In this document: piece after piece, positions 1 through 8,778 of the stretch
Layout: every line of letters starts with the position of its first letter
Numbering within the stretch: the stretch's first letter is position 1
Assembly (NCBI RefSeq): GCF_026420845.1
Contig: NZ_JAOWCB010000020.1
Span: 45,903-109,902, forward strand
Direction: 5' to 3'
DNA from: Streptomyces sp. PR69
GTDB lineage: Bacteria > Actinomycetota > Actinomycetes > Streptomycetales > Streptomycetaceae
Length of the DNA stretch: 64,000 nt
Notes under the pieces: generated by a model
Seen by the model: only the letters and a program-made list of their open reading frames with translations
Told to the model about the DNA's origin: nothing
Databases searched by the model: none
Translations under genes and position numbers: made by a program

Positions 1-70
1 GTCCACCACGTCGGGAGACGCAGGAGATGCTTCAGACGCGACACAGGGCACGAAGGCCGCTCATGCCGGA

Positions 71-1396
71 GTGAAGCAGGTCTGGCGCGAGGCGCCGACA
101 GCCGTCAAGTCCCTGCTGGTCGGCACGGCCGTGAACAGGCTCGGCGGGTTCGTCCAGGTCTTCATGGTGCTGTATATGACCCAGCGCGGCTTCACCGCGG
201 CGCAGGCCGGCGGCGCGCTCGGCGTATACGGCGCGGGGACGGTCCTGGGTGTGCTGACGGGCGGCTGGATGTCCGACCGGGTCGGCCCGCGGCTGACCAT
301 CATGTCGACCCTGGTGACCTCGGCGCTGCTGCTGCCGACCGTGCTCTACCTGGACAGTTATCTGGCCATCCTCGCGGTCATCGGCGTCGGCGGGGCGCTC
401 AGCCAGGCGTACCGTCCGGCGTCCACCAGCATGATCAGCCAGCTCGTTCCCGCGGAACGCCAAGTCATGATCTTCGCTATGGTGCGGCTGGCGATCAATC
501 TGGGCACCACGGCGGCTCCGCTCCTGGGCGCGGCCCTGGTCCAGGTGTCCTGGGACTTCCTCTTCTGGGGCGAGTCCCTCGCGATCCTGGCGTTCGCGGC
601 CGTGGCCGCCGCCACCCTGCCCCACGGACACCGCTCCGGCGAAGACGAGCAGGCCGAGCGAGCCGACCGGGCCGATGTGTCCGCAGGCGACCCGGGCGGC
701 GCGGTCCGCACTCCGGAAGGGGCGGCCAAGGCACGCAAGGCCAGCTATCTGACCGTGCTGGCGGACCGCCGCTATCTGCTGTTCCTGGTGGCGATGTTCG
801 CCAGCTCCATGATCTACATCCAGTATGTGTCGACCCTGCCGCTGACGGTCCGCCACCTGGGCATGAGCACCACGGTGTACGCCGTCCTGGTCGCGCTGAA
901 CGGCTTTCTCGTCATCACCTGCGAGCTGCTGGTGGCGAAGGTGGTGCAGCGCTGGCCCGCCCGGATCGCGGTCGTCGCGGGCGTGGCGCTGACCGGCGTC
1001 GGAATGAGTCTGTACGCCCTGCCGCTGGGCCTGGCCGCGCTGGTGATCGCCACACTGGTCTGGTCGCTCGGCGAGATCGTCGGCTATCCCACCCTCTTCT
1101 TCGCCTACCCCGCCCAGGCGGGCCCGCCCCACCTGCGCGGCCGTTATCTGGGCGCGTCCAACTCGCTGTACGGGCTCGGCACGGCGCTGGGCCCCTTCGT
1201 CGGGGTCATGCTCTGGAACCGCTTCGAGGAAGGGCTGTGGCTGGGGTGCGGGGCCGTGGGCCTGCTCGCGGTGGCCGCCGCATGGTTCGGCGTACGCCCC
1301 CTTGAACCCGCGGACTCCAAGGACTCCAAGGACTCCAAGGACTCCAAGGAGTCCGCCGGCTCCGCGAGCCCCGCCGAAACGCCGGCCGAGAGATGA
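71..1396 (+). CDS. MFS-type drug/metabolite exporter (5' end may lie outside window)
   Basis: Twelve-helix-type integral membrane transporter of the major facilitator superfamily, expected in the cytoplasmic membrane as an exporter. Seen: about 400 residues of alternating hydrophobic helices, the loop 2-3 motif GGWMSDRVGPR near residues 58-68, and a charged central loop (about residues 190-220) separating two six-helix halves. GTG at 71 is the first start codon in frame, but the frame is open to the left window edge, so a start upstream of the window cannot be excluded. The C-terminus carries a hydrophilic (DSK)4 tail encoded by 9-bp repeats. It lies 114 bp before the ATP-grasp gene on the same strand, so product export or self-protection is a reasonable inference (compare BacE beside BacD for bacilysin). 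The substrate is unknown. Confidence 0.9.
   Translation: MKQVWREAPTAVKSLLVGTAVNRLGGFVQVFMVLYMTQRGFTAAQAGGALGVYGAGTVLGVLTGGWMSDRVGPRLTIMSTLVTSALLLPTVLYLDSYLAILAVIGVGGALSQAYRPASTSMISQLVPAERQVMIFAMVRLAINLGTTAAPLLGAALVQVSWDFLFWGESLAILAFAAVAAATLPHGHRSGEDEQAERADRADVSAGDPGGAVRTPEGAAKARKASYLTVLADRRYLLFLVAMFASSMIYIQYVSTLPLTVRHLGMSTTVYAVLVALNGFLVITCELLVAKVVQRWPARIAVVAGVALTGVGMSLYALPLGLAALVIATLVWSLGEIVGYPTLFFAYPAQAGPPHLRGRYLGASNSLYGLGTALGPFVGVMLWNRFEEGLWLGCGAVGLLAVAAAWFGVRPLEPADSKDSKDSKDSKESAGSASPAETPAER
1313..1348 (+). repeat. 9-bp in-frame tandem repeat (gactccaag) x4
   Basis: Four perfect copies of gactccaag at the end of the MFS gene encode an Asp-Ser-Lys repeat. The unit is in frame, so copy number can change by replication slippage without breaking the gene. 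Confidence 0.9.
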
Positions 1397-1420
1397 GGCG
1401 GCGTCATGCATCAGAGGCTG

Positions 1421-1440
1421 TCAGCGGTCATCAGCGGTCA
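1421..1440. promoter_or_regulatory. Two perfect 10-bp direct repeats upstream of the ATP-grasp gene
   Basis: The decamer tcagcggtca occurs twice head to tail, followed by a weaker related sequence (gtagtcagca). It sits 70-90 bp before the ATP-grasp start. The spacing of about one helical turn is what a direct-repeat operator would show. This is inference only; no regulator is assigned. Confidence 0.35.
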
Positions 1441-1510
1441 GTAGTCAGCAGGCCCGCAGCCCTGCACACATACGTTCCGAGTGCCGTGGCACCACCAGAA
1501 GGGAACTGCC

Positions 1511-2749
1511 ATGCAACGCCATGTGATCCTCGTCGACCCCTACTCCGGTGCGGCCGAGTACGCGAAGGCATTCCGGGCGCGGGGCATCGAGCCCGTCGCC
1601 GTGCTGAGCACACCGGCGCCGCTGGACTCCTACCGGCGCACCTGGGCGCCGGACACCTTCCTCCGTACTCACTTCTTCGACGGCGACTTCGGCGATCTCC
1701 TGGCCACGGTGAAGAGTTATGACCCCGTCGCCGTCGTCCCCGGCAACGAGTCCGCGGTCATGCTGGTGGACCGGCTGGTCGCGGAGCTGATGCCGGGCTC
1801 GGGCAATGTGCTCGAACTGTCAGAGGCGCGCCGGGACAAGTGGCCCATGGCCCGGGCCGTGGCGCAGGCAGGCATCCCCCATCTGCGGCAGATCGCCACC
1901 GCCGACCCCCGGGAGGTGGCGGCATGGATCGGCGACTGCGGCCTTGAGGGCCGTCCGCTCGTGCTCAAGCCCCGGCGCAGCGGAGGCACGGACGATGTGC
2001 ACCTGGCTGCCGCGGGGGAGGACTGGCAGCCGTACTTCCACCGCCTCCTCGGCTCCGTCAACCGCTTCGACATCCGCAATGACACCGTGCTGGTGCAGGA
2101 GTTCGCGCAGGGAGCGGAGTACATCGTCGACACCTACTCGGTGGACGGCGCGTTCGGAGTGGTCTCCGTCTCCCGTTACAGCAAGTCGGCGAAGAACGAC
2201 CGCATCGGGATCTATGACGCCCTCGACTATCTCCCGCCCGAGGACCCGGTCGCCCGCGAACTGAGCGCGTACACGCGGCGGGTGGCCGAGGCGGTCGGCG
2301 TGCGCAACGGCTGCACCCACACCGAGATCGTCCTCACGGACGACGGGCCGCGGCTGATCGAGATCGCCGCCAGGCTGGCCGGCAGCTGCCTCCAGTACTC
2401 GGCGAGGCTGGCCACGGGCGACTCCCAGATCGACCGCACGGTCCGGCACGTCCTGGACGGCTCCTTCACCCCGGGCTACGAGATCCTCCAGCCGGTCCGG
2501 GTGGTGTGGCTGTCGAGCCCCCGGGAGGGCATCCTGCGCAACGCCGAGGCGCTGAGGGCGGTGGAGGAGCTGGAGACGTTCCACCGGCTCGGCACCCCGT
2601 ACGCCTCGGGTGATCTGGTGCCCTGCACGGAGGATCTCTTCACCAGTCTGGGGTGGGTGATCCTGGGCGGGCCCAGCCAGGAGGCGGTGGACGCCGATAC
2701 GGCGCGGGTGAAGGAGATCGAGTCGCGGCTCAGCGTGGAGCGGGTCTAG
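1511..2749 (+). CDS. ATP-grasp ligase (L-amino acid ligase-like)
   Basis: Predicted cytoplasmic ATP-grasp enzyme of 412 residues. The family joins a carboxylate to an amine through an acyl phosphate; BacD-type members make dipeptides. Seen: an N-terminal Rossmann-like half (VILVDPYSGAAEYAKAF), the ATP-binding segment PLVLKPRRSGGTDDVHL in mid protein, the strand VLVQEFAQGAEYIVDTYS, and the metal-binding segment with TEIVLTDDGPRLIEIAARL near residue 300. ATG at 1511 is preferred over an in-frame ATG 30 bp upstream because GAAGGGA lies just before it. Neighbours are an exporter upstream and redox enzymes downstream, so it is the best candidate for the bond-forming step of this cluster. Carboxylases and carbamoyl-phosphate-type ligases share the fold, so the substrates cannot be read from sequence. 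Confidence 0.85.
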   Translation: MQRHVILVDPYSGAAEYAKAFRARGIEPVAVLSTPAPLDSYRRTWAPDTFLRTHFFDGDFGDLLATVKSYDPVAVVPGNESAVMLVDRLVAELMPGSGNVLELSEARRDKWPMARAVAQAGIPHLRQIATADPREVAAWIGDCGLEGRPLVLKPRRSGGTDDVHLAAAGEDWQPYFHRLLGSVNRFDIRNDTVLVQEFAQGAEYIVDTYSVDGAFGVVSVSRYSKSAKNDRIGIYDALDYLPPEDPVARELSAYTRRVAEAVGVRNGCTHTEIVLTDDGPRLIEIAARLAGSCLQYSARLATGDSQIDRTVRHVLDGSFTPGYEILQPVRVVWLSSPREGILRNAEALRAVEELETFHRLGTPYASGDLVPCTEDLFTSLGWVILGGPSQEAVDADTARVKEIESRLSVERV

Positions 2750-2767
2750 CCGGTGACCCATGGGCCG

Positions 2768-2802
2768 TAGCCCGTAGCCCGCAGCCCGCAGCCCATAGGC
2801 CG
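2768..2802 (+). repeat. 7-bp degenerate tandem repeat (tagcccg) x5
   Basis: Five units resembling tagcccg run together just after the ATP-grasp stop codon, ahead of a possible promoter. It is a noncoding minisatellite with no evident function. Confidence 0.6.
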
Positions 2803-2809
2803 TAGGTCC

Positions 2810-2838
2810 TTGACGACCGCATAGGACAACAGTCCTAT
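2810..2838 (+). promoter_or_regulatory. Candidate promoter overlapped by a perfect inverted repeat
   Basis: TTGACG (2810-2815) is followed after 17 bp by TCCTAT, a possible -35/-10 pair. Overlapping it is the perfect inverted repeat ATAGGAC-AACA-GTCCTAT (2821-2838). It lies about 180 bp before the alcohol dehydrogenase gene. An operator for a dimeric repressor is plausible but unproven. Confidence 0.4.
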
Positions 2839-3019
2839 GTCGGGGACGAAGCACCGTCAACTAGAGTCAATCCTCAGTCCGCCGCGGAATCCCGCCTGAA
2901 CACCCGCACACCACCCACACCACGCACCCCGCGGCCTCGGACCCCGACACCCGCACCTTGATCGAACCTGTTGTTCCTGGTCGGATCGCTGAGTCCAACT
3001 GCGAGAGCGAGGGCAGACG

Positions 3020-4330
3020 GTGGAGCCGGTTGCGTTACTGGGCAACAACACGCCAGACCACGAGAAGATCATCGGCTGGCAGGCGCCACCGCTGAAGTTC
3101 GGCGTCGGCGCCACCCGGGAAATCGGCTATGAGCTGACCCGGGCCGGCATTCGCTCAGTGCTGCTGGTGACGGACCCCTCGCTGGCCGCTCTGGGACTCC
3201 CCTCCCGGGTGGCCAAATCCATCGAGCAGGCGGGGATCTCGGTATCCGTCTTCGACCGGTCCGCCGTCGAGCCCACCGACGCCAGCTGTGAACAGGCGGC
3301 CGCGGAACTGTCCTCCCTCGACGTGGATGGCTATATCGGCCTGGGCGGCGGCAGTTCGATCGACACGGCCAAGATGGTGAATCTCCTGCTCAGCCATCCC
3401 GGCCGCGGGGTGCGCGACTATCTGAACGCGCCGGTGGGCGCCGGCGCCCCCATACCCGGACCGCTGAAGCCGCTGGTGGCGGTGCCCACCACGGCCGGCA
3501 GCGGAAGCGAGTGCACCGCCATGGTGGCGCTCGGCGTCAGCGGACTGCGGGTGAAGACCGGGATCAGCGACAGTCGGCTCCTTCCCTCCCTGGCCGTAGT
3601 CGACCCCGCCAACACCCTCACGCTTCCCCCGGCCGTGACGGCGTCTTCGGGGTACGACGTCCTCACCCACGCCTGTGAGTCCTACACGGCACGCGCCTAT
3701 GACCGCCGTCCGCCGTATCCCACGCCCGCGGACCGCCCGCTGTACGTCGGGGCCAACCCGATCAGCGACATCTGGGCGGAACAGGCGCTGCGGCTGGTCG
3801 GCCGGCACCTCAGACGCGCCGTGCTCAACCCGTACGACTTGGAGGCGCGTACGGGGATGAGCCAGGCGGCGTGCTTCGCCGGGATGGGCTTCGGCAACGC
3901 CGGCACCCATATCCCGCACGCCTGCGCGTATCCGATCGCCGGTCTGGTCCGCGACTACCGACCGGACGGCTACCCGGCCGGCCACGCGCTGGTCCCGCAC
4001 GGCTCCGCCGTCGTGGCCACCGCGGCCGCCGCATTCGAGTTCACCTATCCGACCTCCCCGGAACGGCATTTACGCGCCGCGGAGTTGCTGGGAGCGAATC
4101 TCAACGGCATCACCATGGCCAATGGCGCGAATGTGCTCCCTGCCACCCTGTTGAGCATTGTGGCGGACACCAAAGGGCCCACTGGCCTGTCCCGCTTCGG
4201 CTATTCGCGCAAGGATCTCCCGGCGCTCGTCGAGGGCGCGCTCAAACAGCAGCGGCTGCTGGTGTGCTGTCCGAGGGACGTCGGCGCCCGCGATCTGGAG
4301 CGGATTCTGACCGATTCCATCACTGGCTGA
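3020..4330 (+). CDS. Iron-type alcohol dehydrogenase, hydroxyacid-oxoacid transhydrogenase-like
   Basis: Group III metal-dependent alcohol dehydrogenase most like hydroxyacid-oxoacid transhydrogenases (ADHFe1/HOT). Those oxidise a 4-hydroxy acid such as 4-hydroxybutyrate to the semialdehyde while reducing 2-oxoglutarate. Seen: the nucleotide-binding motif GGGSSIDTAK near residue 110, AVPTTAGSGSE, and the metal ligands expected in the family: D and H in SGYDVLTHACESYTA, H in GTHIPHACAYP and H in LVPHGSAVV. The length (436 residues) is normal. The GTG start follows a purine-rich stretch. Two TTA codons (3035-3037 and 4070-4072) suggest translation needs the bldA tRNA. An aldehyde dehydrogenase follows, so an alcohol, semialdehyde and acid series fits. 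Substrate is uncertain. Confidence 0.88.
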   Translation: MEPVALLGNNTPDHEKIIGWQAPPLKFGVGATREIGYELTRAGIRSVLLVTDPSLAALGLPSRVAKSIEQAGISVSVFDRSAVEPTDASCEQAAAELSSLDVDGYIGLGGGSSIDTAKMVNLLLSHPGRGVRDYLNAPVGAGAPIPGPLKPLVAVPTTAGSGSECTAMVALGVSGLRVKTGISDSRLLPSLAVVDPANTLTLPPAVTASSGYDVLTHACESYTARAYDRRPPYPTPADRPLYVGANPISDIWAEQALRLVGRHLRRAVLNPYDLEARTGMSQAACFAGMGFGNAGTHIPHACAYPIAGLVRDYRPDGYPAGHALVPHGSAVVATAAAAFEFTYPTSPERHLRAAELLGANLNGITMANGANVLPATLLSIVADTKGPTGLSRFGYSRKDLPALVEGALKQQRLLVCCPRDVGARDLERILTDSITG

Positions 4331-4405
4331 GCAGCGCGCGTTGAGATTGGCTGAGCACTCAGCTCTGACTCCCCCAGGTCAGGCATCAAGGAGGCTGATG
4401 TCCTC

Positions 4406-6019
4406 GTGAGCGGATCCCATGCACCAGAAACAGCAGACACGCCATGCACGCCCTACACGCGATGCACGCCGTACACGCCAGACATTCGAGATTCACCAGG
4501 TTCACCAGAACCGCCGGATTCTCCTGGAACACCGGTCGCGGCTGAGTATGTGGCTTTCATCGACGGCAAGGGAGCCCCGGCCGACCGCTGGATCGATGTC
4601 CTCGACCCGGCCGACGCCCGGATCTTCGCCAGGGTGGCCCGGTGCGGCGCGGCGCATATCGCGGAGGCGGTGGGAGCTGCCCGGTCCGCGTACGAGACCG
4701 CCTGGCGGTTCACCGCACCCGCCGACCGGTCTCTCGTCTGCCGCCGCATCGCCGAAGGAGTGCGTTCCGCACGCGGCGAACTGGCCGCACTGGAGACCCG
4801 CGACACCGGAAAGCCGGTCAGCCAGTCGCTGACCGATGTCGACGTCGCCGCACGGTACTTCGACTTCTACGCCGGCGCGGTGGAGGCGCTCAGCGGTGAA
4901 ACGTTCCTTCCCGCTGCGGACCTGCTGGCCTTCACCGTCCGCGAACCGTACGGAGTGTGCGGTCACATCATCCCGTGGAACTACCCCCTGCAGGTGGCCG
5001 CCAGAACCCTCGCACCAGCCCTGGCCGCCGGAAACTGCTGTGTGCTCAAACCGGCCGAGGACGCACCGCTGACCGCGCTCCGGCTGGCCGAGATCGCGCT
5101 CGCCGCGGGTCTTCCGGCGGGGGCGCTGAACGTCGTACCCGGATACGGGGAGGAGGCGGGTGCCGCGCTGACCGCCCATCCGGACGTCGACCATCTGGCC
5201 TTCACCGGGTCGCGCGAGGTCGGCGAAGCCGTGATGACCGCGGCGGCGCGGAACATCGTGCCGGTGACCCTGGAACTCGGCGGCAAGTCGCCGCACATCG
5301 TGCTGCCGGACTTCGACGCCGGGCGCGCGGTGCCGCTGATCGTCCGCTCGATCACCGAACACGCCGGGCAGAACTGCTCCGCGGGAAGCCGGCTGCTGGT
5401 CCATGAGTCGGTGCACGATGAACTGGTGGCGGCGCTGACGAAGGCGTTCGACGCCCTGCGGATCGGCCCCGGGGCCGGCGACCCCGATCTGGGCCCGCTG
5501 ATCTCCGCGAAGCAGCGGGACCGGGTGCTCGGGTATCTGGAGGAGGCGCGGCGCGAATGCGCCGTGGTCACCGGCGGCGGTGTGCCCGAAGGCCGGGAGT
5601 ACGCGGACGGCTTCTATGTGGAGCCCACCATTCTCGACCGGGTGACCCCCGCGCACCGGGTTTTCAACGAGGAGATATTCGGCCCCGTTCTCTGTGTATC
5701 GACCTTTGGGACCCTCGAAGAAGCGGTGCGACTCGCGGAGCACACGACGTATGGCCTCAGCGCCGGTGTGTGGACCTCCGATGTGGGTGCGGCCCACTGG
5801 CTGGCTCAGCGGTTGCGGGTGGGTCAGGTCTTCATCAACAACTACAGCGCGGCCGGCGGGGTGGAACTGCCGTTCGGCGGCTACAAGAACTCCGGCATCG
5901 GGGTGGAAAAGGGATTTGAGGCGCTGCGGGAATACACGCGGTGCAAGACGGTCGCGCTCCATACGGAACCTCGTCATTCAACGAGCTCGCCGTCAGCCGA
6001 GGGGGAGTCAACCCGATGA
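4406..6019 (+). CDS. NAD(P)-dependent aldehyde dehydrogenase
   Basis: Aldehyde dehydrogenase superfamily enzyme oxidising an aldehyde to an acid, betaine-aldehyde or semialdehyde type. Seen: the motif IIPWNYPL, nucleotide-loop residues FTGSREVGE, the general-base glutamate in VTLELGGKSP (Glu290) and the nucleophile in GQNCSAGSR (Cys324), followed by the standard C-terminal ELPFGGYKNSG. GTG at 4406 is used because AAGGAGG ends 11 bp before it and the intervening ATG meets an immediate stop. The first 45 or so residues are low-complexity Pro/Ser/Thr/Asp repeats not normal for the family, encoded by short repeats. It follows the alcohol dehydrogenase by 75 bp, and its stop overlaps the start of the LuxR gene (ATGA), so the genes are co-transcribed. 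Confidence 0.93.
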   Translation: MSGSHAPETADTPCTPYTRCTPYTPDIRDSPGSPEPPDSPGTPVAAEYVAFIDGKGAPADRWIDVLDPADARIFARVARCGAAHIAEAVGAARSAYETAWRFTAPADRSLVCRRIAEGVRSARGELAALETRDTGKPVSQSLTDVDVAARYFDFYAGAVEALSGETFLPAADLLAFTVREPYGVCGHIIPWNYPLQVAARTLAPALAAGNCCVLKPAEDAPLTALRLAEIALAAGLPAGALNVVPGYGEEAGAALTAHPDVDHLAFTGSREVGEAVMTAAARNIVPVTLELGGKSPHIVLPDFDAGRAVPLIVRSITEHAGQNCSAGSRLLVHESVHDELVAALTKAFDALRIGPGAGDPDLGPLISAKQRDRVLGYLEEARRECAVVTGGGVPEGREYADGFYVEPTILDRVTPAHRVFNEEIFGPVLCVSTFGTLEEAVRLAEHTTYGLSAGVWTSDVGAAHWLAQRLRVGQVFINNYSAAGGVELPFGGYKNSGIGVEKGFEALREYTRCKTVALHTEPRHSTSSPSAEGESTR

Positions 6020-6594
6020 AGCGTGCTGAAACGACGCAGGTCGCCGAACTCGGCGACCGGGGTTTCTGTCAGTGGTGCGGCGGACCGGCCCAGCCCGCCG
6101 CGGCCTTTGCCGAAAATGTCGAACGCATCAATGTGGCGCTGAGCGCCGTGCAGAGCGCCCTGGACGCCCAGGAGCGGATGATCGAGTGCCTGCTGGGCGA
6201 CGCGGTACCGGGCCGCCCGGATGAACCAGATGAACCGGCGCCCGCCGCCGAGCGGAGCCGTCAGCCGGTGGTCCCGGTGCTCGACTCGGGATGCCGGCAG
6301 GCGCTCGACCTTCTCACACCGCGCGAGCGCGAGGTGCTCATTCTGGTGGCGCAGGGAAAATCCAACCGTCAAGTGGCCAACGCTCTCGGCATATCAGAGA
6401 AGACCGTGAAGAATCACCTGTCCGCGCTCTTCTCAAAGATTGGAGCTGCCGACCGGACACAGGCCGTGGTATTCGGCATCCGCGGCGGCGTCGTCGAGAT
6501 ATGTGACGGCCCGGGCATCGTACTTCCCTTCAGCACACCGGAAGGGCGAGCCGAACCGCCAGGATCTCCAGGATCTCCAGGACCTTCTATATGA
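6016..6594 (+). CDS. LuxR-type helix-turn-helix regulator
   Basis: Putative DNA-binding transcription regulator of 192 residues. Seen: a C-terminal LuxR/NarL helix-turn-helix (LTPREREVLILVAQG, then SNRQVANALGISEKTVKNHL and the dimer helix SALFSKIGAADRTQAV). The N-terminal part is short and has no receiver domain; it contains a CQWCGG pair of cysteines and a predicted helix. ATG at 6016 is preferred over an upstream in-frame ATG because GAGGGGGAG precedes it and it overlaps the aldehyde dehydrogenase stop. The tail ends in Gly-Ser-Pro repeats encoded by 9-bp units (6561-6578). Probably a cluster-situated regulator; the signal is unknown. Confidence 0.88.
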   Translation: MKRAETTQVAELGDRGFCQWCGGPAQPAAAFAENVERINVALSAVQSALDAQERMIECLLGDAVPGRPDEPDEPAPAAERSRQPVVPVLDSGCRQALDLLTPREREVLILVAQGKSNRQVANALGISEKTVKNHLSALFSKIGAADRTQAVVFGIRGGVVEICDGPGIVLPFSTPEGRAEPPGSPGSPGPSI

Positions 6595-6681
6595 GGCATG
6601 TCCTAAGTGTGCGGCAGCCGGTGGCCGATGCACAGTGGATGGACTGTCGCCCTACAGCGAATCCCTGCCATATTGGGCCCC

Positions 6682-7644
6682 ATGCTGAAGAACGTAGCCG
6701 CCGTGCTGCTCGACAACGTCCATCCCTTCGAGCTGGGCGTCGTGTGCGAAGTGTTCGGCATCGACCGCCGGGCCGAGGGCCTGCCCGCCTACGATTTCGT
6801 ACTCGTCGCCGCGGAGTCCTCGTCGGTGCGCGCCGTACCCGGGTTCACCATCAGCACGCCGCACGGCCTCGACCGATTAGCGGAAGCCGACCTCATCACC
6901 ATTCCGGTGGGGGACGACTTCCACACCAGGGACTTTCCCCCCGAGCTCCTGGAGGCCCTGCGCCAGGCCGTGGCACGGGGGGCCCGGGTGCTCAGCGTCT
7001 GCGTCGGCGCCTTCGTCCTCGGTGCGGCGGGCCTGCTCGACGGCCGCCGCTGCACCACCCACTGGCGGTACGCCGACGCCCTCGCGGAGCGCTACCCCAA
7101 GGCCTGTGTCGAACCGAGCGTGCTGTACGTCGACGAGGATCCGATCATCACCTCGGCCGGCACCTCCGCGGGCATCGACGCCTGCCTCCATCTGGTGCGC
7201 AAACTCCAGGGCAGCGAGGTCACCAACGCCATCGCACGCCGCATGGTGGTGCCCCCGCACCGGGACGGCGACCAGTCCCAGTACATCGAGCGGCCGGTGG
7301 CCGAGTACCGCGAGGACGGAATCCGCGACGTCATCGCCTGGATGGAACGCAACCTCGACCGGGAGCTGACGGTGGAGCTGCTCTCCGCCCGCGCGTGCAT
7401 GTCGCCGCGCACCTTCGCCCGCCGCTTCCGGATGGAGACCGGCACCACGCCCTACCGCTGGCTGCTGGGGCAGCGTGTGCTCAGCGCCCAGCGGCTCCTG
7501 GAGAGGACGGACGAGACCGTGGAGACCGTCGCGGCCCGGACCGGCTTCCCCAACGCGGCCGCTCTGCGGCACCAGTTCGTGCGCTCGCTCAACACGACCC
7601 CCAACGCCTACCGGCGTGCGTTCCGGGGGCCTTCCCGCACCTGA
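6682..7644 (+). CDS. GlxA/AraC-family transcription regulator (DJ-1 domain + HTH)
   Basis: Regulator of about 320 residues with two domains. An N-terminal DJ-1/PfpI class I glutamine-amidotransferase-like domain (MLKNVAAVLLDNVHPFELG; cysteine in VLSVCVGAFVLG near residue 108) probably senses a ligand. A C-terminal AraC DNA-binding domain follows (residues about 215-315, LLSARACMSPRTFARRF then VETVAARTGFPNAAALRHQF). ATG 6682 matches the usual start of the family; the frame is open to a GTG 75 bp upstream, which would add an atypical extension. A TTA leucine codon lies at 6877-6879. It stands before asd, on the same strand as the LuxR gene. A-factor-pathway AdpA belongs to this architecture, so a pleiotropic or cluster activator role is plausible. 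Confidence 0.9.
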   Translation: MLKNVAAVLLDNVHPFELGVVCEVFGIDRRAEGLPAYDFVLVAAESSSVRAVPGFTISTPHGLDRLAEADLITIPVGDDFHTRDFPPELLEALRQAVARGARVLSVCVGAFVLGAAGLLDGRRCTTHWRYADALAERYPKACVEPSVLYVDEDPIITSAGTSAGIDACLHLVRKLQGSEVTNAIARRMVVPPHRDGDQSQYIERPVAEYREDGIRDVIAWMERNLDRELTVELLSARACMSPRTFARRFRMETGTTPYRWLLGQRVLSAQRLLERTDETVETVAARTGFPNAAALRHQFVRSLNTTPNAYRRAFRGPSRT

Positions 7645-7701
7645 CACCGGGTGCGGTCGCCACCCATGGCGCGTACCGCGCCGCCCCACAGGAGGACATG
7701 C

Positions 7702-8778
7702 ATGTTACGCATCGCGGTCGTCGGCGCCACCGGAGCCGTGGGCAGGGAGTGTCTGACCCTGCTCGACGACGGGATCGTGCCAGTCGGCCAGGTGGTGCCG
7801 GCCGCCTCCGCGCGCAGCGTCGGACGCGACCTGGCAGCCGAGTGGGGGCTGTCCCTGCCGCTGGCCCCCCTGACCGCAGTCGAGGACCTCGATCCGGACG
7901 CCGTCGACGTGGCCGTGCTGTGCGCGGGCGCGGAGGTCAGCAGGCGCGAGGCGGAGCGGCTGGCGGCGGGCGGCGTACTGGTCGTCGACAACAGCTCCGC
8001 GTTCCGGATGCGGCCCGGCGTCCCGCTCGTCGTCCCCCAGGTGAACCCCGGCGCACTGGCGGACCGCCCGGCGGGCAATCTGGTGTCCAACCCGAACTGC
8101 TCGACGATCCAGCTGGTCCGCGCACTGCACCCGCTGCATGAACTCGCCGGTCTGGAGAGCGTCGTGGTGGCGACCTACCAGGCCGCTTCCGGCGGCGGCG
8201 TGCGCGGACTGGCCGAACTGGCGGACGGCTCGGCGCGCGTGCTGGCCGACCCCGGCGCGCCCCCGGAGGAGGCAGGAGGCGAGGCCGGCGGGGAGGCCGG
8301 CGGCCGCTTCGGACAGCCGCTGCCCTTCAACCTCGTACCCGAGATCGGCCTGCAGGACGAGACCGGGCTCAGCCACGAAGAGCGCAAACTCGCCCGCGAG
8401 CCACGCAAGATACTCGGGCTGCCGGAACTGCCGGTCAGCGCGACGGCGGTGCGGGTCCCGGTCTTCCACTGCCACTCCGAAGCCGTCCACATCAGACTCC
8501 GCCGGCCGGTCACGGCGGAAGCGGTCGAGGACGCGCTGGCCGCGACGCCGGGCCTGCGGGTCTACCGCCGTACGCAGAGCCCCTCGTACCCCATGCCCCG
8601 CTCCGTCTTCGCCCGCGACGAGGACCGGGCGCTGGTCCACGTCGGCCGCATACGGGTCGAGCCCGAGGACCCGAGGGCGGCGGCGCTGTGGGTCGTGGCC
8701 GACAACCTCTGGGTGGGCGCGGCGCTGAACGCCCTCCAGATCGTCGAGCTGGCCGTCAAGCAGGGATGGCTCAGTTGA
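7702..8778 (+). CDS. asd: Aspartate-semialdehyde dehydrogenase
   Basis: Catalyses NADPH-dependent reduction of L-4-aspartyl phosphate to L-aspartate 4-semialdehyde. Seen: nucleotide-binding VVGATGAVGRE at residues 7-17, the nucleophile in SNPNCSTIQL (Cys133), and the substrate-binding histidine region VPVFHCHSEAVHI. ATG 7702 follows AGGAGG at 7690-7695. The second codon is TTA, placing this copy under possible bldA control and marking it as pathway-dedicated, not housekeeping. A Gly/Glu/Ala loop is encoded by three 12-bp repeats (8269-8304). It overlaps the aspartokinase start, so the two steps are translationally coupled and together supply Asp-semialdehyde to the cluster. Confidence 0.94.
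   Translation: MLRIAVVGATGAVGRECLTLLDDGIVPVGQVVPAASARSVGRDLAAEWGLSLPLAPLTAVEDLDPDAVDVAVLCAGAEVSRREAERLAAGGVLVVDNSSAFRMRPGVPLVVPQVNPGALADRPAGNLVSNPNCSTIQLVRALHPLHELAGLESVVVATYQAASGGGVRGLAELADGSARVLADPGAPPEEAGGEAGGEAGGRFGQPLPFNLVPEIGLQDETGLSHEERKLAREPRKILGLPELPVSATAVRVPVFHCHSEAVHIRLRRPVTAEAVEDALAATPGLRVYRRTQSPSYPMPRSVFARDEDRALVHVGRIRVEPEDPRAAALWVVADNLWVGAALNALQIVELAVKQGWLS

Noticed and set aside
1820..2860. Minus-strand frame opposite the ATP-grasp gene
   Set aside because: Composition is that of the antisense of a real gene; no motif, and the plus-strand gene has clear ATP-grasp motifs.
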